A stretch of 64,000 nt of DNA from Fulvivirga marina (GCF_016775155.1 NZ_JAEUGD010000064.1:195430-259429), one strand, 5' to 3'. Shown: positions 7,694-16,840, counted from the stretch's first letter. Numbers and translations are program-made. The notes: a model not told the origin generated them from the letters alone.

Positions 7694-8518
7694 TTATGCG
7701 TTTGGTATGTTTAGTCCAAAATTGTTATCTGCGTCCTCTGGGTTAACTATATTGTAGTATGGATGAGTACTAGGGAAGACCACACCATCTTTACCAGGAT
7801 TACTGAGAAACATCTCTTTTAGCTGTGGTTCTGGGATATCTTGAGGCTTCGTTCTATCACCTTCAGCCAACTGTCTTACTGTACACCTACAGCCCCAGTC
7901 GTTTGGAGGCATATATTTATCCCAGAAAGGATGCGTTACAGGTAGAATAACCCTATCCATAGTTTTGTGACTTTCTCTTACTCTTGAATCTCCTGCGGTA
8001 ATGTATTCAAGTAATGGCAAAGTCTCTGCCTGGCTTAATATCTGCACCCATTTGCTCGCCATCCTGCTTGAAGCTGTTGCGTGGTTATACTCCGCTCTAA
8101 GGAAGTTCACATTGTATTCCTGGTTAAGCTTAAGTACCATATCTCTGAATTGGGAAAACGATCTACGAGCACCATTTTCATCTATAAGAAGATCGGTAGC
8201 TTCCCTGAGCATCTGATAATTCTTGAAGCCGGAGAACACATAAACATTCTCTCTAAGCTTGCCGAGCATTTCCAGATTAGCCCCTTCTGCTATTTCCATA
8301 CTCATACCAAAACCTTGTTCTACAGCTCCAAATAGTTCCTTAGCTGTAAGCTCGTAAAGCTCCTGGTCAATAGCCACTGACTCTCCGTTGTAGATTTTTT
8401 CAATTAGCTTTTCTATGATCTTAGTCAGATCATCCTGGTATGTTAGCTTTATTTCTCTATGACGCTCCTGAGCGTGATTGCATCGGGGAGAGTAAAGTTG
8501 CTTCAGTTGACCTACCAA
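7694..8518 (-). CDS. Minor head protein (Mu gpF-like)
   Basis: The C-terminal half carries the Mu F/SPP1 gp7 signature: an arginine-histidine motif (SRVRESHKTMDR), then HPFWDKYMPPNDWGCRC with two cysteines. The family helps head assembly and DNA injection. No ATG exists near the N-terminus. I chose the TTG at 8518, two bases after the portal stop, giving 274 residues. Another TTG at 8587 would extend the protein 23 codons into the portal gene. The start is therefore uncertain. Confidence 0.85.
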   Translation of the reverse strand: MVGQLKQLYSPRCNHAQERHREIKLTYQDDLTKIIEKLIEKIYNGESVAIDQELYELTAKELFGAVEQGFGMSMEIAEGANLEMLGKLRENVYVFSGFKNYQMLREATDLLIDENGARRSFSQFRDMVLKLNQEYNVNFLRAEYNHATASSRMASKWVQILSQAETLPLLEYITAGDSRVRESHKTMDRVILPVTHPFWDKYMPPNDWGCRCTVRQLAEGDRTKPQDIPEPQLKEMFLSNPGKDGVVFPSTHPYYNIVNPEDADNNFGLNIPNA

Positions 8519-8520
8519 GG

Positions 8521-9738
8521 TCAGCTTTGCTTTCCCCGCTCTGTGGCAGCACCTCCAGGCTGCGTAATTGATTTTCGTTGCGTCCAAAGCTCTACAGCGG
8601 CCTCATCTGGATGTGGTACTCCAAACTCATTATAAAAGTCCTCGGCTGCAATGGGCACTCTTTCTTCGATTTTAAGCCACATTTCTGCTTTCTTTTCCTT
8701 TGGCAATTCTTCGCTTACCAGGAATCTTCCATTAATTCCTTCCAGGGGGTAGCCATGTGGGATAAGTATATTGTTCTTTAGTTGATAGTTTAAGATATAC
8801 TCGACCATCATTCTATCCTCAAGATTAACAGATTTTTCAACTTCTTGGTGAACAGATCCTAGAGCATAAGATCCTTTTCCATCTGAACTTGATGTAAGCT
8901 TTTGACCCAGCACGCCAATTGTCACTTCGTCTCTCAAAATCGTATGAAGATCTTTATATGTTGAGCTTCCTCCTGTTCCTTTGGTTTCATGCATTGTGAA
9001 TCCCGTGCCTTTTGGTACCACTACATAAGCAGCGGCACCTTGTGACTCTGCTTGATTAATTACTTCATCTCTTGAGCCTGGATCATGTGGATCATATTCA
9101 TAAAGGCGTAAGGGCATTCCAAACAGTTCGTTATATCTGCTAAAGTCAGATAGATTACCCCTTGTCAGCAGAATATACGGTGCTATTTTACTGTATAAAC
9201 CTAAATCTTTTGGTTTTCCTATCTCCAGCATGTAGTAACAGTTTGGTTCTTCTCTGTACCTCCATCCTGATTCTTTAGACCCATACATTTCTTTTGTTAT
9301 AATACCCTCCTGACCATATATATTTTGCCTTGGAATAATCTCAGTGTCATAAATGAGGTGATCTTTAAATATACATTCAATTACTTCATGTCCTTGAAAT
9401 ACAAACTCCATTATTGATTCCATGAACTCAAAGAACCAAGGGGCACGGAAGTTTTGTTTTATTAGATCGTTTTCCATATCCATCCATTCCCAGGGACATG
9501 TTTTTACAGGTCTTACACGCTTACTTTTTACCATATCTAAATGCAGATCTATATCAATGTCGTGATAGGTGTCAAGTAAAGGTTTTTTGTATGGATTTCT
9601 TGTCCGCTCTGCTGCCTTTATATTTGATATCCATTTATCTATTGTTTGATTGCCGCGTGTAAGTTGTCCTACGTTGATTTGGTTAATAACTATTTCCTGC
9701 TGCTTTGGGGCTTTTGTTTTTGTGGGTTTTTCAGCCAT
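8521..9738 (-). CDS. Portal protein (Mu gp29-like, DUF935)
   Basis: A 405-residue protein with an ATG start and a basic N-terminus. It matches the DUF935 portal pattern: a DIHLDLH-like segment near residue 65, a conserved CPWEW, an FEFMESIMEFVFQG helix and the GMPLRLYEYD region in the middle. The portal forms the dodecameric ring through which DNA enters the head. It is a little shorter than Mu gp29. It lies directly upstream of the F-like gene as in Mu. Confidence 0.88.
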   Translation of the reverse strand: MAEKPTKTKAPKQQEIVINQINVGQLTRGNQTIDKWISNIKAAERTRNPYKKPLLDTYHDIDIDLHLDMVKSKRVRPVKTCPWEWMDMENDLIKQNFRAPWFFEFMESIMEFVFQGHEVIECIFKDHLIYDTEIIPRQNIYGQEGIITKEMYGSKESGWRYREEPNCYYMLEIGKPKDLGLYSKIAPYILLTRGNLSDFSRYNELFGMPLRLYEYDPHDPGSRDEVINQAESQGAAAYVVVPKGTGFTMHETKGTGGSSTYKDLHTILRDEVTIGVLGQKLTSSSDGKGSYALGSVHQEVEKSVNLEDRMMVEYILNYQLKNNILIPHGYPLEGINGRFLVSEELPKEKKAEMWLKIEERVPIAAEDFYNEFGVPHPDEAAVELWTQRKSITQPGGAATERGKQS

Positions 9739-9822
9739 TAAAGTAATGATTTGGTCTATTGATATGATTGCTAAAAGAACTGCGCTCTTAAACGCTCTTA
9801 AATACCTTGTGGATAGCCTTAG

Positions 9823-10239
9823 TTAGTAATATGGGTTTCGCTTTCTTTCAGAACCATATTTTACATTGAACTTACTCCCAAGGGATTCTCCTAATGGCTT
9901 TGGCAGGTCAGGCTCTAGCTTGCCAGCAGAAACCATTTTTAGCCACAATAGTGCATCTGAATATTTATCATTTATATGCTGTGGAATTTGTCCGGGAGAT
10001 AAACGTGAAAATACCCGATACACAACCATGTCGATCATATACATTACAACTGTTGGGTTTCTTGCTGAACCAGACTTGTTGAAGATATTTTTCACATCAT
10101 ACCTTACACTAAGATAACTTTCAATCAGTGATTGAATTTTTACTTCAGCTTGTATTCTCGTACTGGAATCTGAGTTGATCACTTTATCAAGGATGTCTGC
10201 TTGAACATGATCTGAATAATCATTTGTCTCTATAAACAT
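9823..10239 (-). CDS. Mu gp36-like protein (DUF1320)
   Basis: This 138-residue protein fits the gp36/DUF1320 family in length and layout. It has an N-terminal segment (FIETNDYSDHVQADILDKVI), a helical middle with MYMIDMVVYRVFSRL, and a conserved lysine/proline-rich end. The family is found in the head-tail region of Mu-like phages and is probably a head-completion protein. Here it lies between terminase and portal, whereas in Mu it is after the capsid gene, so the order is rearranged. Confidence 0.75.
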   Translation of the reverse strand: MFIETNDYSDHVQADILDKVINSDSSTRIQAEVKIQSLIESYLSVRYDVKNIFNKSGSARNPTVVMYMIDMVVYRVFSRLSPGQIPQHINDKYSDALLWLKMVSAGKLEPDLPKPLGESLGSKFNVKYGSERKRNPYY

Positions 10240-10252
10240 ATTTAAAATAGTT

Positions 10253-11779
10253 TTAATACATATTGCTGTTTCTCTTTCTTATACCTGTCTTAGGGGGTTG
10301 GCATGAGAAAATCATTTCCTTTAGTTTGAATATTCCACCCTCAACGGCATCCGGCCCGTCTTTTTTTGTGTTTGATCCAACTCGAAATTTTAAATATTGA
10401 TTTATGAGGCGCTTAGTATCAGGGTCCTCTTTAAGGGATTCACAAAAAATGACTTTTTTGCGCTCAAACATGCCTGCGTTTGCAGCTATTCTTAAATCCT
10501 TGTCTGGTTTTTTTCTTTTATCTCCTTTTATAGGTATCTGATACCCGTAGTTTTCGGGTTTAGCGGCATCAGAGAAGTTATCATAAAGCATATCTAAAAG
10601 AAAAACCTCTTCCATCCACATTTGTGCTGTAGCATTATTTTTCCTTAGAAACTCATCCAAATCATAATGCCACTCTATCTGTTCGTTCTTAGTGCCATTT
10701 CTCAGATAAACTTTCCTGATGTGGTATTCACCATTAAGCAGGCCGATGAGTACCAGGCATTTTGTATCGGAATACTCAGATTTCTTAAATCCACCATCCA
10801 AGTAACTGAGTAAGTATCGGTATGTATTAAGTGGTGGAAGCTTTGCAAAGATGAAGTAGTCCTTCTGAAACTCTTTTCCTTTAATTGACGGATTATTGAA
10901 ATATTCAGTGTCAGCTTCATCCTCCATCAGGTCAATCATTTCCTGGCACTGTTCTTTGGTGTATGCCTCCGGCCATGTGGGATTTCCATCCTTATCTAAT
11001 AGGTTGACTTTAAGCCTAAGGCCTCCGGGCTTATCTTTAACCAGGTCATAGGCACGCTGTATTACACAATCCTCGTCTATCTTATTGTTAAGGAAGGTAA
11101 TACGTCTTTTTCCAGATATATGTAAGGCTCCAAAGCAATCTCCCTGCACATACTTCCAGTGTTGGTCTACTCTTGTGGGATTTCTGCAAACTTCCGGATC
11201 GTCAAAGTCATCAAACCTGAGCCTGTCAAATCGTGTAGCCTCTTCATCGTCTTTACCACCTCTCGGATTTTGTCCAGCCCCGAAAGCGCGAAATGATGCC
11301 CCGTTTTTTGTAATGAACCACTCGTCTTGCCAGCGCGCTCCTTTTTGAACACCAAAGTCATTGATGATTCGCTGATTCTTTTCAAGGGCTGTTTTTATTG
11401 ATTTTAAAAGGAGTTTGGCCTGCGTCTCTGTATGACTGAATAATGCCATAGACCTAATTTCACCATTGAGATATAGGAAGATATCAAGCATGTCGGTAAC
11501 AGAAGACTTCGCCTGATCCCTTGCGACCATCACTGCAACAATAGATCTATCATTCGCAATTGTGTGTTTGGCATACTTCCTATGCCACTTGGCAAACTTT
11601 GCCTTGGCTACTTTAGGGAAGTAGTAGTAACAAAATTGTTCAAAATTGTTAAGTAGCTTCTTTTTACGCGCCTCTTTTTCTGCGTGCGTCTCCTTCAGCT
11701 TTTGGTCTGGTGTAGCAGCCTTTATGGATTGGCTAAACGCATTAAATCGCTTTAGGTACTTATCGTTATTACTTGCCAT
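10253..11779 (-). CDS. Terminase large subunit
   Basis: This 508-residue protein is the DNA-packaging motor. The N-terminal ATPase has a divergent Walker A-type loop (VMVARDQAKSS), a likely Walker B (RLRFDDFDDPE) and a coupling segment. The C-terminal RNase H-like nuclease shows acidic residues in LLSYLDGGFK and in KDGPDAVEGG. It starts two bases after the small-subunit stop. In Mu-like phages packaging is headful from integrated copies, and the same is expected here. Confidence 0.9.
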   Translation of the reverse strand: MASNNDKYLKRFNAFSQSIKAATPDQKLKETHAEKEARKKKLLNNFEQFCYYYFPKVAKAKFAKWHRKYAKHTIANDRSIVAVMVARDQAKSSVTDMLDIFLYLNGEIRSMALFSHTETQAKLLLKSIKTALEKNQRIINDFGVQKGARWQDEWFITKNGASFRAFGAGQNPRGGKDDEEATRFDRLRFDDFDDPEVCRNPTRVDQHWKYVQGDCFGALHISGKRRITFLNNKIDEDCVIQRAYDLVKDKPGGLRLKVNLLDKDGNPTWPEAYTKEQCQEMIDLMEDEADTEYFNNPSIKGKEFQKDYFIFAKLPPLNTYRYLLSYLDGGFKKSEYSDTKCLVLIGLLNGEYHIRKVYLRNGTKNEQIEWHYDLDEFLRKNNATAQMWMEEVFLLDMLYDNFSDAAKPENYGYQIPIKGDKRKKPDKDLRIAANAGMFERKKVIFCESLKEDPDTKRLINQYLKFRVGSNTKKDGPDAVEGGIFKLKEMIFSCQPPKTGIRKRNSNMY

Positions 11780-11780
11780 T

Positions 11781-12212
11781 TTATGACTCCATTTGTTCTG
11801 CCTTCATTAAAAGGAAATCATTAACATGATCTACCAGGATCTTGGCAAGGGATAGGTCTACAGGCTTGAGGTGATTTAATAGCTCTTCATAGCACAGCAC
11901 ATATTCTTTAAGACTGACATTCTGAATGTCCTTGATAGCCGCTGTCAGCTTCTTTTTAATATCTGCCTGCTTGGAGGTTGGGACATTGTTTTGATCCTCA
12001 ATCTGAGTGTCAAGGGCCTCTAACTGTGCATAAATCTTTGCTACCTGCTGATCAGGTAAAAGATTACGGGCATGCCTAATGTTCTTCCAGGGCTGCACCC
12101 ACTTTGTCATAGTTTTGTTAGTAACCCCCACGATAGCAGCTATCTCCTCCTGAGTCTTATTGCTATGCAGAAAAAGGTTCTTAGCCAGTGCCTGCGCTTC
12201 TTTCTTAGCCAT
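11781..12212 (-). CDS. Terminase small subunit (HTH)
   Basis: The ATG at 12212 (MAKKEAQALAKNLFL) gives 143 residues; a TTG at 12236 is less likely. A helix-turn-helix lies at about residues 17-42 (TQEEIAAIVGVTNKTMTKWV), followed by long helices that would oligomerise. It resembles the gp27/DUF1804 type of small terminase. It is the first gene of the leftward head operon and diverges from the protease gene. Confidence 0.8.
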   Translation of the reverse strand: MAKKEAQALAKNLFLHSNKTQEEIAAIVGVTNKTMTKWVQPWKNIRHARNLLPDQQVAKIYAQLEALDTQIEDQNNVPTSKQADIKKKLTAAIKDIQNVSLKEYVLCYEELLNHLKPVDLSLAKILVDHVNDFLLMKAEQMES

Positions 12213-12386
12213 AGTAAAAGCATTTGATTTGTACAAAAGTGCATACTAATGACAGGTCTGGAAAGGGCTTTATTTTAGGATGTTAATATTCTCTCCAATA
12301 CAGCTAAAAATATTAGCAAATGAATTTTACACCCTTTTAAATGGGCTTTTAAGCTTTCATATTTGCCTAAATGATTTAGCAAAACG
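12213..12386. promoter_or_regulatory. Divergent late promoter region
   Basis: This 174-bp AT-rich gap separates the leftward head operon from the rightward protease-capsid-tail operon. Both late promoters must lie here or depend on distant read-through. No perfect TAnnTTTG box is present in either direction; CATATTTG near 12357 is one mismatch away. A phage-encoded late activator outside the window is possible. Confidence 0.45.
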
Positions 12387-13448
12387 ATGAAGAAACACAC
12401 TTTCATACTTTCTGATGAGTCGGTTAATGAATATGGATTTCGGATACTGACAGCAGGTATTGATCTAAAGAGGTTCAAAAAGAATCCGGTAATGCTTTAT
12501 GCTCATATCCGGTCATTTGAAAGTAAAGGTAAGGATGGCGTAATACTTCCTATAGGCCGATGGGAGAATATAAGGAAAGAGGATTCACAGCTCCTTGCTG
12601 ATGCGGTGTTTGATGAAGATGATGAGTTTGCGATGAAGATCAGTAGCAAGATAGATAAAGGTATTCTCAACACTGCCAGTGCTGGTCTCGATGTGCTGGA
12701 ATATAGCGAAGACCCAAAGCTAATGGGTAAGGGGCAAACTCTCCCGACAGTTACAAAGTCAATATTGAAAGAGGCAAGCATAGCTGATATTCCTGGTAAT
12801 GGGAATGCGGTAAGGTTATTTGGCAAGGAGCTAGTTGTTTCAATTGGCCTTTCAGATAGTAACCCTCAAGATTTAAACAAGCTTTTTTTAACTAATAAAC
12901 CTCACAAAAAGATGGATTTAATCATTTCCGAAATCAATAAGTATCATGAAAAAACGGGCATTACCCTCTCCAGTACTGCTAGTGAGCAAGAGATACTTGT
13001 GGCTATGAATAAAGTTCTTAGCAATCAAAAGGCTGAGCTTACAGCCAAAACCGAAACAATTACAACGCTGACCTCAGAGAAGGAGAAGCTTACAGCAGAT
13101 TTGGAAGCAGCTCAGGGGAATGCCCTTAAAGGAAAAGCAGAGGCCGTAGTTGATGCAGCTCTGGCGGCTGGTAAGATTGTGGAAGCGCAAAAAGAGAGAT
13201 ACTTGAAGCTTGCTTCTGGAAGTGAGGAAGGCTTTGATTTTGTAAAGACAGAATTGGCAGAGAAAAAAGCATATCAACCAATTAGTGCTCAATTAAATTC
13301 CTCAGGAGCGACTACCAATGACGAGGATCTGGCAGCTTCATGGGATAAAAACTTTAAGGATGGAAAGCTGGAGAAAATTAAGCTTAATAGTCCTGACAAA
13401 TATGCGGAGATGTTCAAAGCGAAATGGGGCAGAGAGTACCAGGCATAG
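12387..13448 (+). CDS. Capsid maturation protease with fused scaffold
   Basis: This 353-residue protein has an N-terminal HK97/Mu gpI-like serine protease. A histidine (NPVMLYAHI, about residue 40) and a serine (NTASAGLDV, about residue 96) fit the catalytic pair. Residues after about 165 form a helical scaffold with a coiled coil near 210-250 rich in Lys, Glu and Thr. As in Mu gpI/Z, the scaffold would guide shell assembly and then be digested. It opens the rightward operon. Confidence 0.85.
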   Translation: MKKHTFILSDESVNEYGFRILTAGIDLKRFKKNPVMLYAHIRSFESKGKDGVILPIGRWENIRKEDSQLLADAVFDEDDEFAMKISSKIDKGILNTASAGLDVLEYSEDPKLMGKGQTLPTVTKSILKEASIADIPGNGNAVRLFGKELVVSIGLSDSNPQDLNKLFLTNKPHKKMDLIISEINKYHEKTGITLSSTASEQEILVAMNKVLSNQKAELTAKTETITTLTSEKEKLTADLEAAQGNALKGKAEAVVDAALAAGKIVEAQKERYLKLASGSEEGFDFVKTELAEKKAYQPISAQLNSSGATTNDEDLAASWDKNFKDGKLEKIKLNSPDKYAEMFKAKWGREYQA

Positions 13449-13512
13449 TCGTGCTTTTCTGTTCGAGTTTTAAACCTTCTTAAATCATATTGTTCATTTT
13501 AATCTATAAACT

Positions 13513-13860
13513 ATGAGTATAATAAAATTTCCCTTTGGAGCCGCAACGCTTGAAACCCCAGACTCAGCAGCAGCTATATCGGTTGATGTGGCAAACACAA
13601 AAACACTGATCCAGGTAAGTCCAGTAGAAGCGGTTACACTTGACCTGGTTGCAAATGATGGTCTGGTGGTTGGCTCTGAGGTACATGTTGACATAATACA
13701 GGATGCAACTGGCCGTAACGTGACATTTGGTAATACAGGTGATACAATAGTAGCGCCGGATCTGGTTGGTGTGCCTAATGACCGTGACACTATTGCCCTG
13801 GTTTGGAACGGTACCTCCTTCGTAGGAGGTGTATGGAATAAGGTAGTAGATGCCGCGTAA
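13513..13860 (+). CDS. Putative head decoration protein
   Basis: A 115-residue protein, all-beta in appearance, rich in Val, Thr, Asp and Gly, without lysine-rich or membrane segments. It lies between the protease/scaffold and the major capsid gene, where many phages encode a decoration protein. Sequence identity to any named family was not recognised, so this is a call from composition and position. Confidence 0.55.
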   Translation: MSIIKFPFGAATLETPDSAAAISVDVANTKTLIQVSPVEAVTLDLVANDGLVVGSEVHVDIIQDATGRNVTFGNTGDTIVAPDLVGVPNDRDTIALVWNGTSFVGGVWNKVVDAA

Positions 13861-13931
13861 TCTTAATAGGGGTATTTAACAACATTTTAAAAAGTCTTTA
13901 ATCAACCCATTTCAATTAAATAACTGATACA

Positions 13932-15011
13932 ATGAAATTTTTTAAACTTCTTATAATCAATCTTTTTGTAGCGGCCTTCATAGGTTCCGCTATTGCCGTA
14001 TCTATGGCTCTTAACCCCGTACACACTTCTGCCTGTGTATTTTTTGCGGGGTTAGTCATTAGCGCTTTTTCTCAGGTTCCTCAGGGGCTTGTGCTAAGAG
14101 CAGTACAGGTGGAGATATGGGAGAGTTTTATTGCGGAAAACCTTTTCCGAGATTATCCCTGGTTAACAAGGTCAAAGGATAGGTCAGAGCACGTGCTCAA
14201 CGGAAAAGTAGTTCATATACCTCAAGCAGGGGCTAAGCCTAAAGCTGCAAAGAATAGAAATGTCTATCCTGTGCCACTAGTACAACGTAATGACGATGAT
14301 GTAACTTATGCATTGAATGAGTTCAGTACTGAGGCCACTCGCATACCAAATGCAGATAAAGCAGAGTTAAGCTATGATAAAATGGATTCAGTATTTGGAG
14401 ATCATAGAGGGGTATTATCTGAGGAGGTCGCACGTGATGTGCTAGCACAATGGTATCCTTCAGCAGAGAACAATATACTTAGGAGTTCAGGCGCTGATAC
14501 GGCTGTTTATCTTTCCGGTCAAACAGGAACTAGAAAGCTGTTTACCCCCAATGATCTTGCCGCTGCCAAAACACGAATGAACAAGTCTACAAAAAAAGAC
14601 TCTGGCCCCCGTTTGGCAATTATGACTGAGGATGCCTACAATCAACTTAAATCAGATCCTGATGTAAATGATCTTAATAAGCAGGCGGCATTAGGTGCAG
14701 TGTGGAAAGATGGAGAACTGGTAAAACTTCATGGGTTCGATATTGTACGCACTGACGTGGTTCCAAGGTTCGATAATGAAGTTTTACCCGTAATAAAGTC
14801 TGCTGATGCTAAGAATTCCGCAACAGATAATGATGCTATTCTTTGTTATGATGAGCGATTTGTACACCGATCAGTAGGTTCTATTGAATTCTTTGAAACG
14901 CTACAGGATGCGCTTGCTCAAGGAGATATCTATAGTGCATTGGTGAGGTGTGGAGGAAGAAAAGAGCGCAAGGATGAGGCTGGCTGTGTAGCCATAGTAC
15001 AGGAGGCCTAA
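13932..15011 (+). CDS. Major capsid protein with N-terminal hydrophobic hairpin
   Basis: Residues from about 60 onward look like an HK97-fold coat: VEIWESFIAENLF, a long loop with NGKVVHIPQAG, the helix DKMDSVFGDHRGVLSEEVA and a late LHGFDIVRTDVVPRF strand. Before this are two hydrophobic helices (about 5-25 and 31-52), unusual for a capsid. They may be a targeting or delta segment removed by the upstream protease. The gene follows the decoration-like gene and is followed, with one base between, by a holin-like gene. Confidence 0.8.
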   Translation: MKFFKLLIINLFVAAFIGSAIAVSMALNPVHTSACVFFAGLVISAFSQVPQGLVLRAVQVEIWESFIAENLFRDYPWLTRSKDRSEHVLNGKVVHIPQAGAKPKAAKNRNVYPVPLVQRNDDDVTYALNEFSTEATRIPNADKAELSYDKMDSVFGDHRGVLSEEVARDVLAQWYPSAENNILRSSGADTAVYLSGQTGTRKLFTPNDLAAAKTRMNKSTKKDSGPRLAIMTEDAYNQLKSDPDVNDLNKQAALGAVWKDGELVKLHGFDIVRTDVVPRFDNEVLPVIKSADAKNSATDNDAILCYDERFVHRSVGSIEFFETLQDALAQGDIYSALVRCGGRKERKDEAGCVAIVQEA

Positions 15012-15012
15012 T

Positions 15013-15261
15013 ATGAATTGGCACTTTGACCAGACGAAGACAGTAGGCACCGTTACTGGTGCCATACTAGCCTTTGTCAACAAGGCAATTGAAACAAGCG
15101 GTGAAGTTTTAGCCACCTTATCATTCAGTGTTATAGTTGAGTCAATTGTGGTATCTGCAATTGGAGCCGCTACGGGTTTTCTGGTAACCACTTTCTGTAA
15201 GTACATCAAAAACAAGATAATCAAATCATCACATGAAAAAACTATCAACAGAAGCTCTTGA
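15013..15261 (+). CDS. Holin-like small membrane protein
   Basis: An 82-residue protein opening with MNWHFDQTKTVGTVTGAIL, with two hydrophobic stretches (about 9-24 and 33-58) and a basic C-terminus. Size, topology and place ahead of the amidase suit a holin, which opens the inner membrane at lysis. Its last 29 bases overlap the next gene. Holins are too varied to name from sequence alone. Confidence 0.55.
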   Translation: MNWHFDQTKTVGTVTGAILAFVNKAIETSGEVLATLSFSVIVESIVVSAIGAATGFLVTTFCKYIKNKIIKSSHEKTINRSS

Positions 15262-15511
15262 CACTATTGCTCAAGACCTTTTTAAAAATACCAGGGCAGA
15301 TGCATTTATTATAGCTGAGAACGGTACAGTGTTCAGGGTGGATCAGAAAGACAGAGTTGAGGAGTATATGAAAGAGCATGAAATTGAGATAAAGCTGTAT
15401 GAACGCAAGTCAATAGAAAAGCTTTTGAAGGAGCAAGAAGAAATACTTGAGGAGAACAGCAAAGAAGACATTGAGGCCAAAGCAAAAGCTCTAAAAAGTA
15501 AGCAGGCTTAG
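15233..15511 (+). CDS. Small helical phage protein
   Basis: A 92-residue, highly charged protein, mostly helical after about residue 35 with repeated Glu and Lys. The start ATG lies inside the holin-like gene. The opening segment (LFKNTRADAFIIAENGTVF) could form a small beta unit. Function unknown; it lies within the lysis region and may be an accessory factor. Confidence 0.65.
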   Translation: MKKLSTEALDTIAQDLFKNTRADAFIIAENGTVFRVDQKDRVEEYMKEHEIEIKLYERKSIEKLLKEQEEILEENSKEDIEAKAKALKSKQA

Positions 15512-15625
15512 CGAACATGAGGGATGAGCCATAACTGGTCCCCTCCCTGCTAAGATAACAGCTTCATAGAAAATGTAGGAAGTAAGTAGGTGCAATTCGG
15601 CATCTCCCACCAAAATCAAAAGATC

Positions 15626-16120
15626 ATGAGTAAATTAAAATACCTGATTATACACTGCACTGATACACCCGCAGGTAGGGAAGTTAGTGCAGCTGATATA
15701 AAAGACTGGCATACATCGCCAAAACCGCGAGGAAGAGGATGGAAACAAGTTGGCTATAGCGACCTAATCCAACTCAAGGGAGAGCTTGTAAACTTGGTGC
15801 CATATAATAATGATGATGAAGTTGACCCTTGGGAAATTACAAATGGGGTTGCGGGCATCAACTGGCTCAGCAGACATGTAGTCTATTCTGGTGGTAAAGA
15901 CAAGACTGGCAAAACGGTTATGGATACAAGAACATCTCGCCAAAGATTGTCATTAGCCAACTATGTGAGAAAAACGATAGAAGAGCATCCTTCTATTATG
16001 ATCGGTGGGCATAATCAGTTTACAACGGCTAAAAAATGTCCGAGTTTCAATGTACCTCTTTGGCTCAGGTCAATCGGTGTGTCTGATAAAAATATCTATA
16101 AGGGAAAAGTCAATCTTTAA
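15626..16120 (+). CDS. Endolysin: N-acetylmuramoyl-L-alanine amidase
   Basis: The ATG at 15626 (MSKLKYLIIHCTDTP) is preferred to one 36 bases upstream because it begins right at the family's first strand. The 164-residue product has amidase_2/T7-lysozyme features: a zinc histidine in IIHCTDTP, a second histidine in GGHNQFTTAKKCPSF with the following lysine and cysteine. It cuts the amide bond between MurNAc and the peptide stem. There is no signal peptide, so release depends on the holin. Confidence 0.9.
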   Translation: MSKLKYLIIHCTDTPAGREVSAADIKDWHTSPKPRGRGWKQVGYSDLIQLKGELVNLVPYNNDDEVDPWEITNGVAGINWLSRHVVYSGGKDKTGKTVMDTRTSRQRLSLANYVRKTIEEHPSIMIGGHNQFTTAKKCPSFNVPLWLRSIGVSDKNIYKGKVNL

Positions 16121-16132
16121 AGTACTATTCAA

Positions 16133-16837
16133 ATGAAAAGATTCAGTATTGATAATTTCAAGAAGGGAATAATAACAAGTGTATTAGGCATAATTCTAAT
16201 TATAACAGGCGTGATCCTGTTCTTTTTGCCTCTTGCTAGTGTGTTGGAATGCATAACAGTAATTATTCTTGGGCTTAGTCTTCTGGGCATTAAAGATCCG
16301 AGAATTTCTGGATCAGGCACAATCAAGACAATAGTAACAATTGTTGGATTGACAATGCTTATGATGTGGCTTAGTGGATGTGTTACGTGGGATAAATGCC
16401 AGGATAAGTATGGGACAAATGAGACTCATACAATAGTGGTTAAAGACACAGTTGAAAAGGAGGTATCATTGATAGTACCTGCTGAAACTATTTATGTAGA
16501 AATGAACATAGATAGTCTTTTGGCGGCAGTCCCAATGAAAAATAACATTGCAGATACCTTCGCAATTAAAACAGGTCGTGCTCAGGTAAAGTATTGGAAG
16601 GATAAGTACAACAATGTATTAAAATCAAAGGTTGAGTGCTTGCCTGACACTATAATTCAAAAGAAATCAATTCCTGTTGAGGTTGAATCTGAATGTCCTG
16701 ATACAGTGGTTTTAGATCCTGATCAAGGTTTATCTTGGTATAATAAGTTGTGGCGTGGCTTTCAGGGATTCTCAGCTTGGGCGGTTATTGTCCTGTTTTC
16801 CTACCTAGTGTTTTCCAGACTTTTAAAAGCCATTTAA
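16133..16837 (+). CDS. Holin-like hairpin fused to a unimolecular spanin
   Basis: This 234-residue protein seems to join two parts. Residues 1-60 form a two-helix membrane hairpin ending in LGLSLLGIKDP, like the small membrane proteins of Bacteroidota phages. Residues 64-83 then form a lipoprotein signal with lipobox LSGC (Cys83), followed by a soluble helical region (84-205) and a final transmembrane helix (about 213-232). A lipidated Cys plus C-terminal membrane helix is the layout of a u-spanin, which fuses outer and inner membranes in lysis. Internal ATGs at 16355, 16361 and 16364 are in frame, but leave too short a signal peptide. Confidence 0.75.
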   Translation: MKRFSIDNFKKGIITSVLGIILIITGVILFFLPLASVLECITVIILGLSLLGIKDPRISGSGTIKTIVTIVGLTMLMMWLSGCVTWDKCQDKYGTNETHTIVVKDTVEKEVSLIVPAETIYVEMNIDSLLAAVPMKNNIADTFAIKTGRAQVKYWKDKYNNVLKSKVECLPDTIIQKKSIPVEVESECPDTVVLDPDQGLSWYNKLWRGFQGFSAWAVIVLFSYLVFSRLLKAI

Positions 16838-16840
16838 AGT

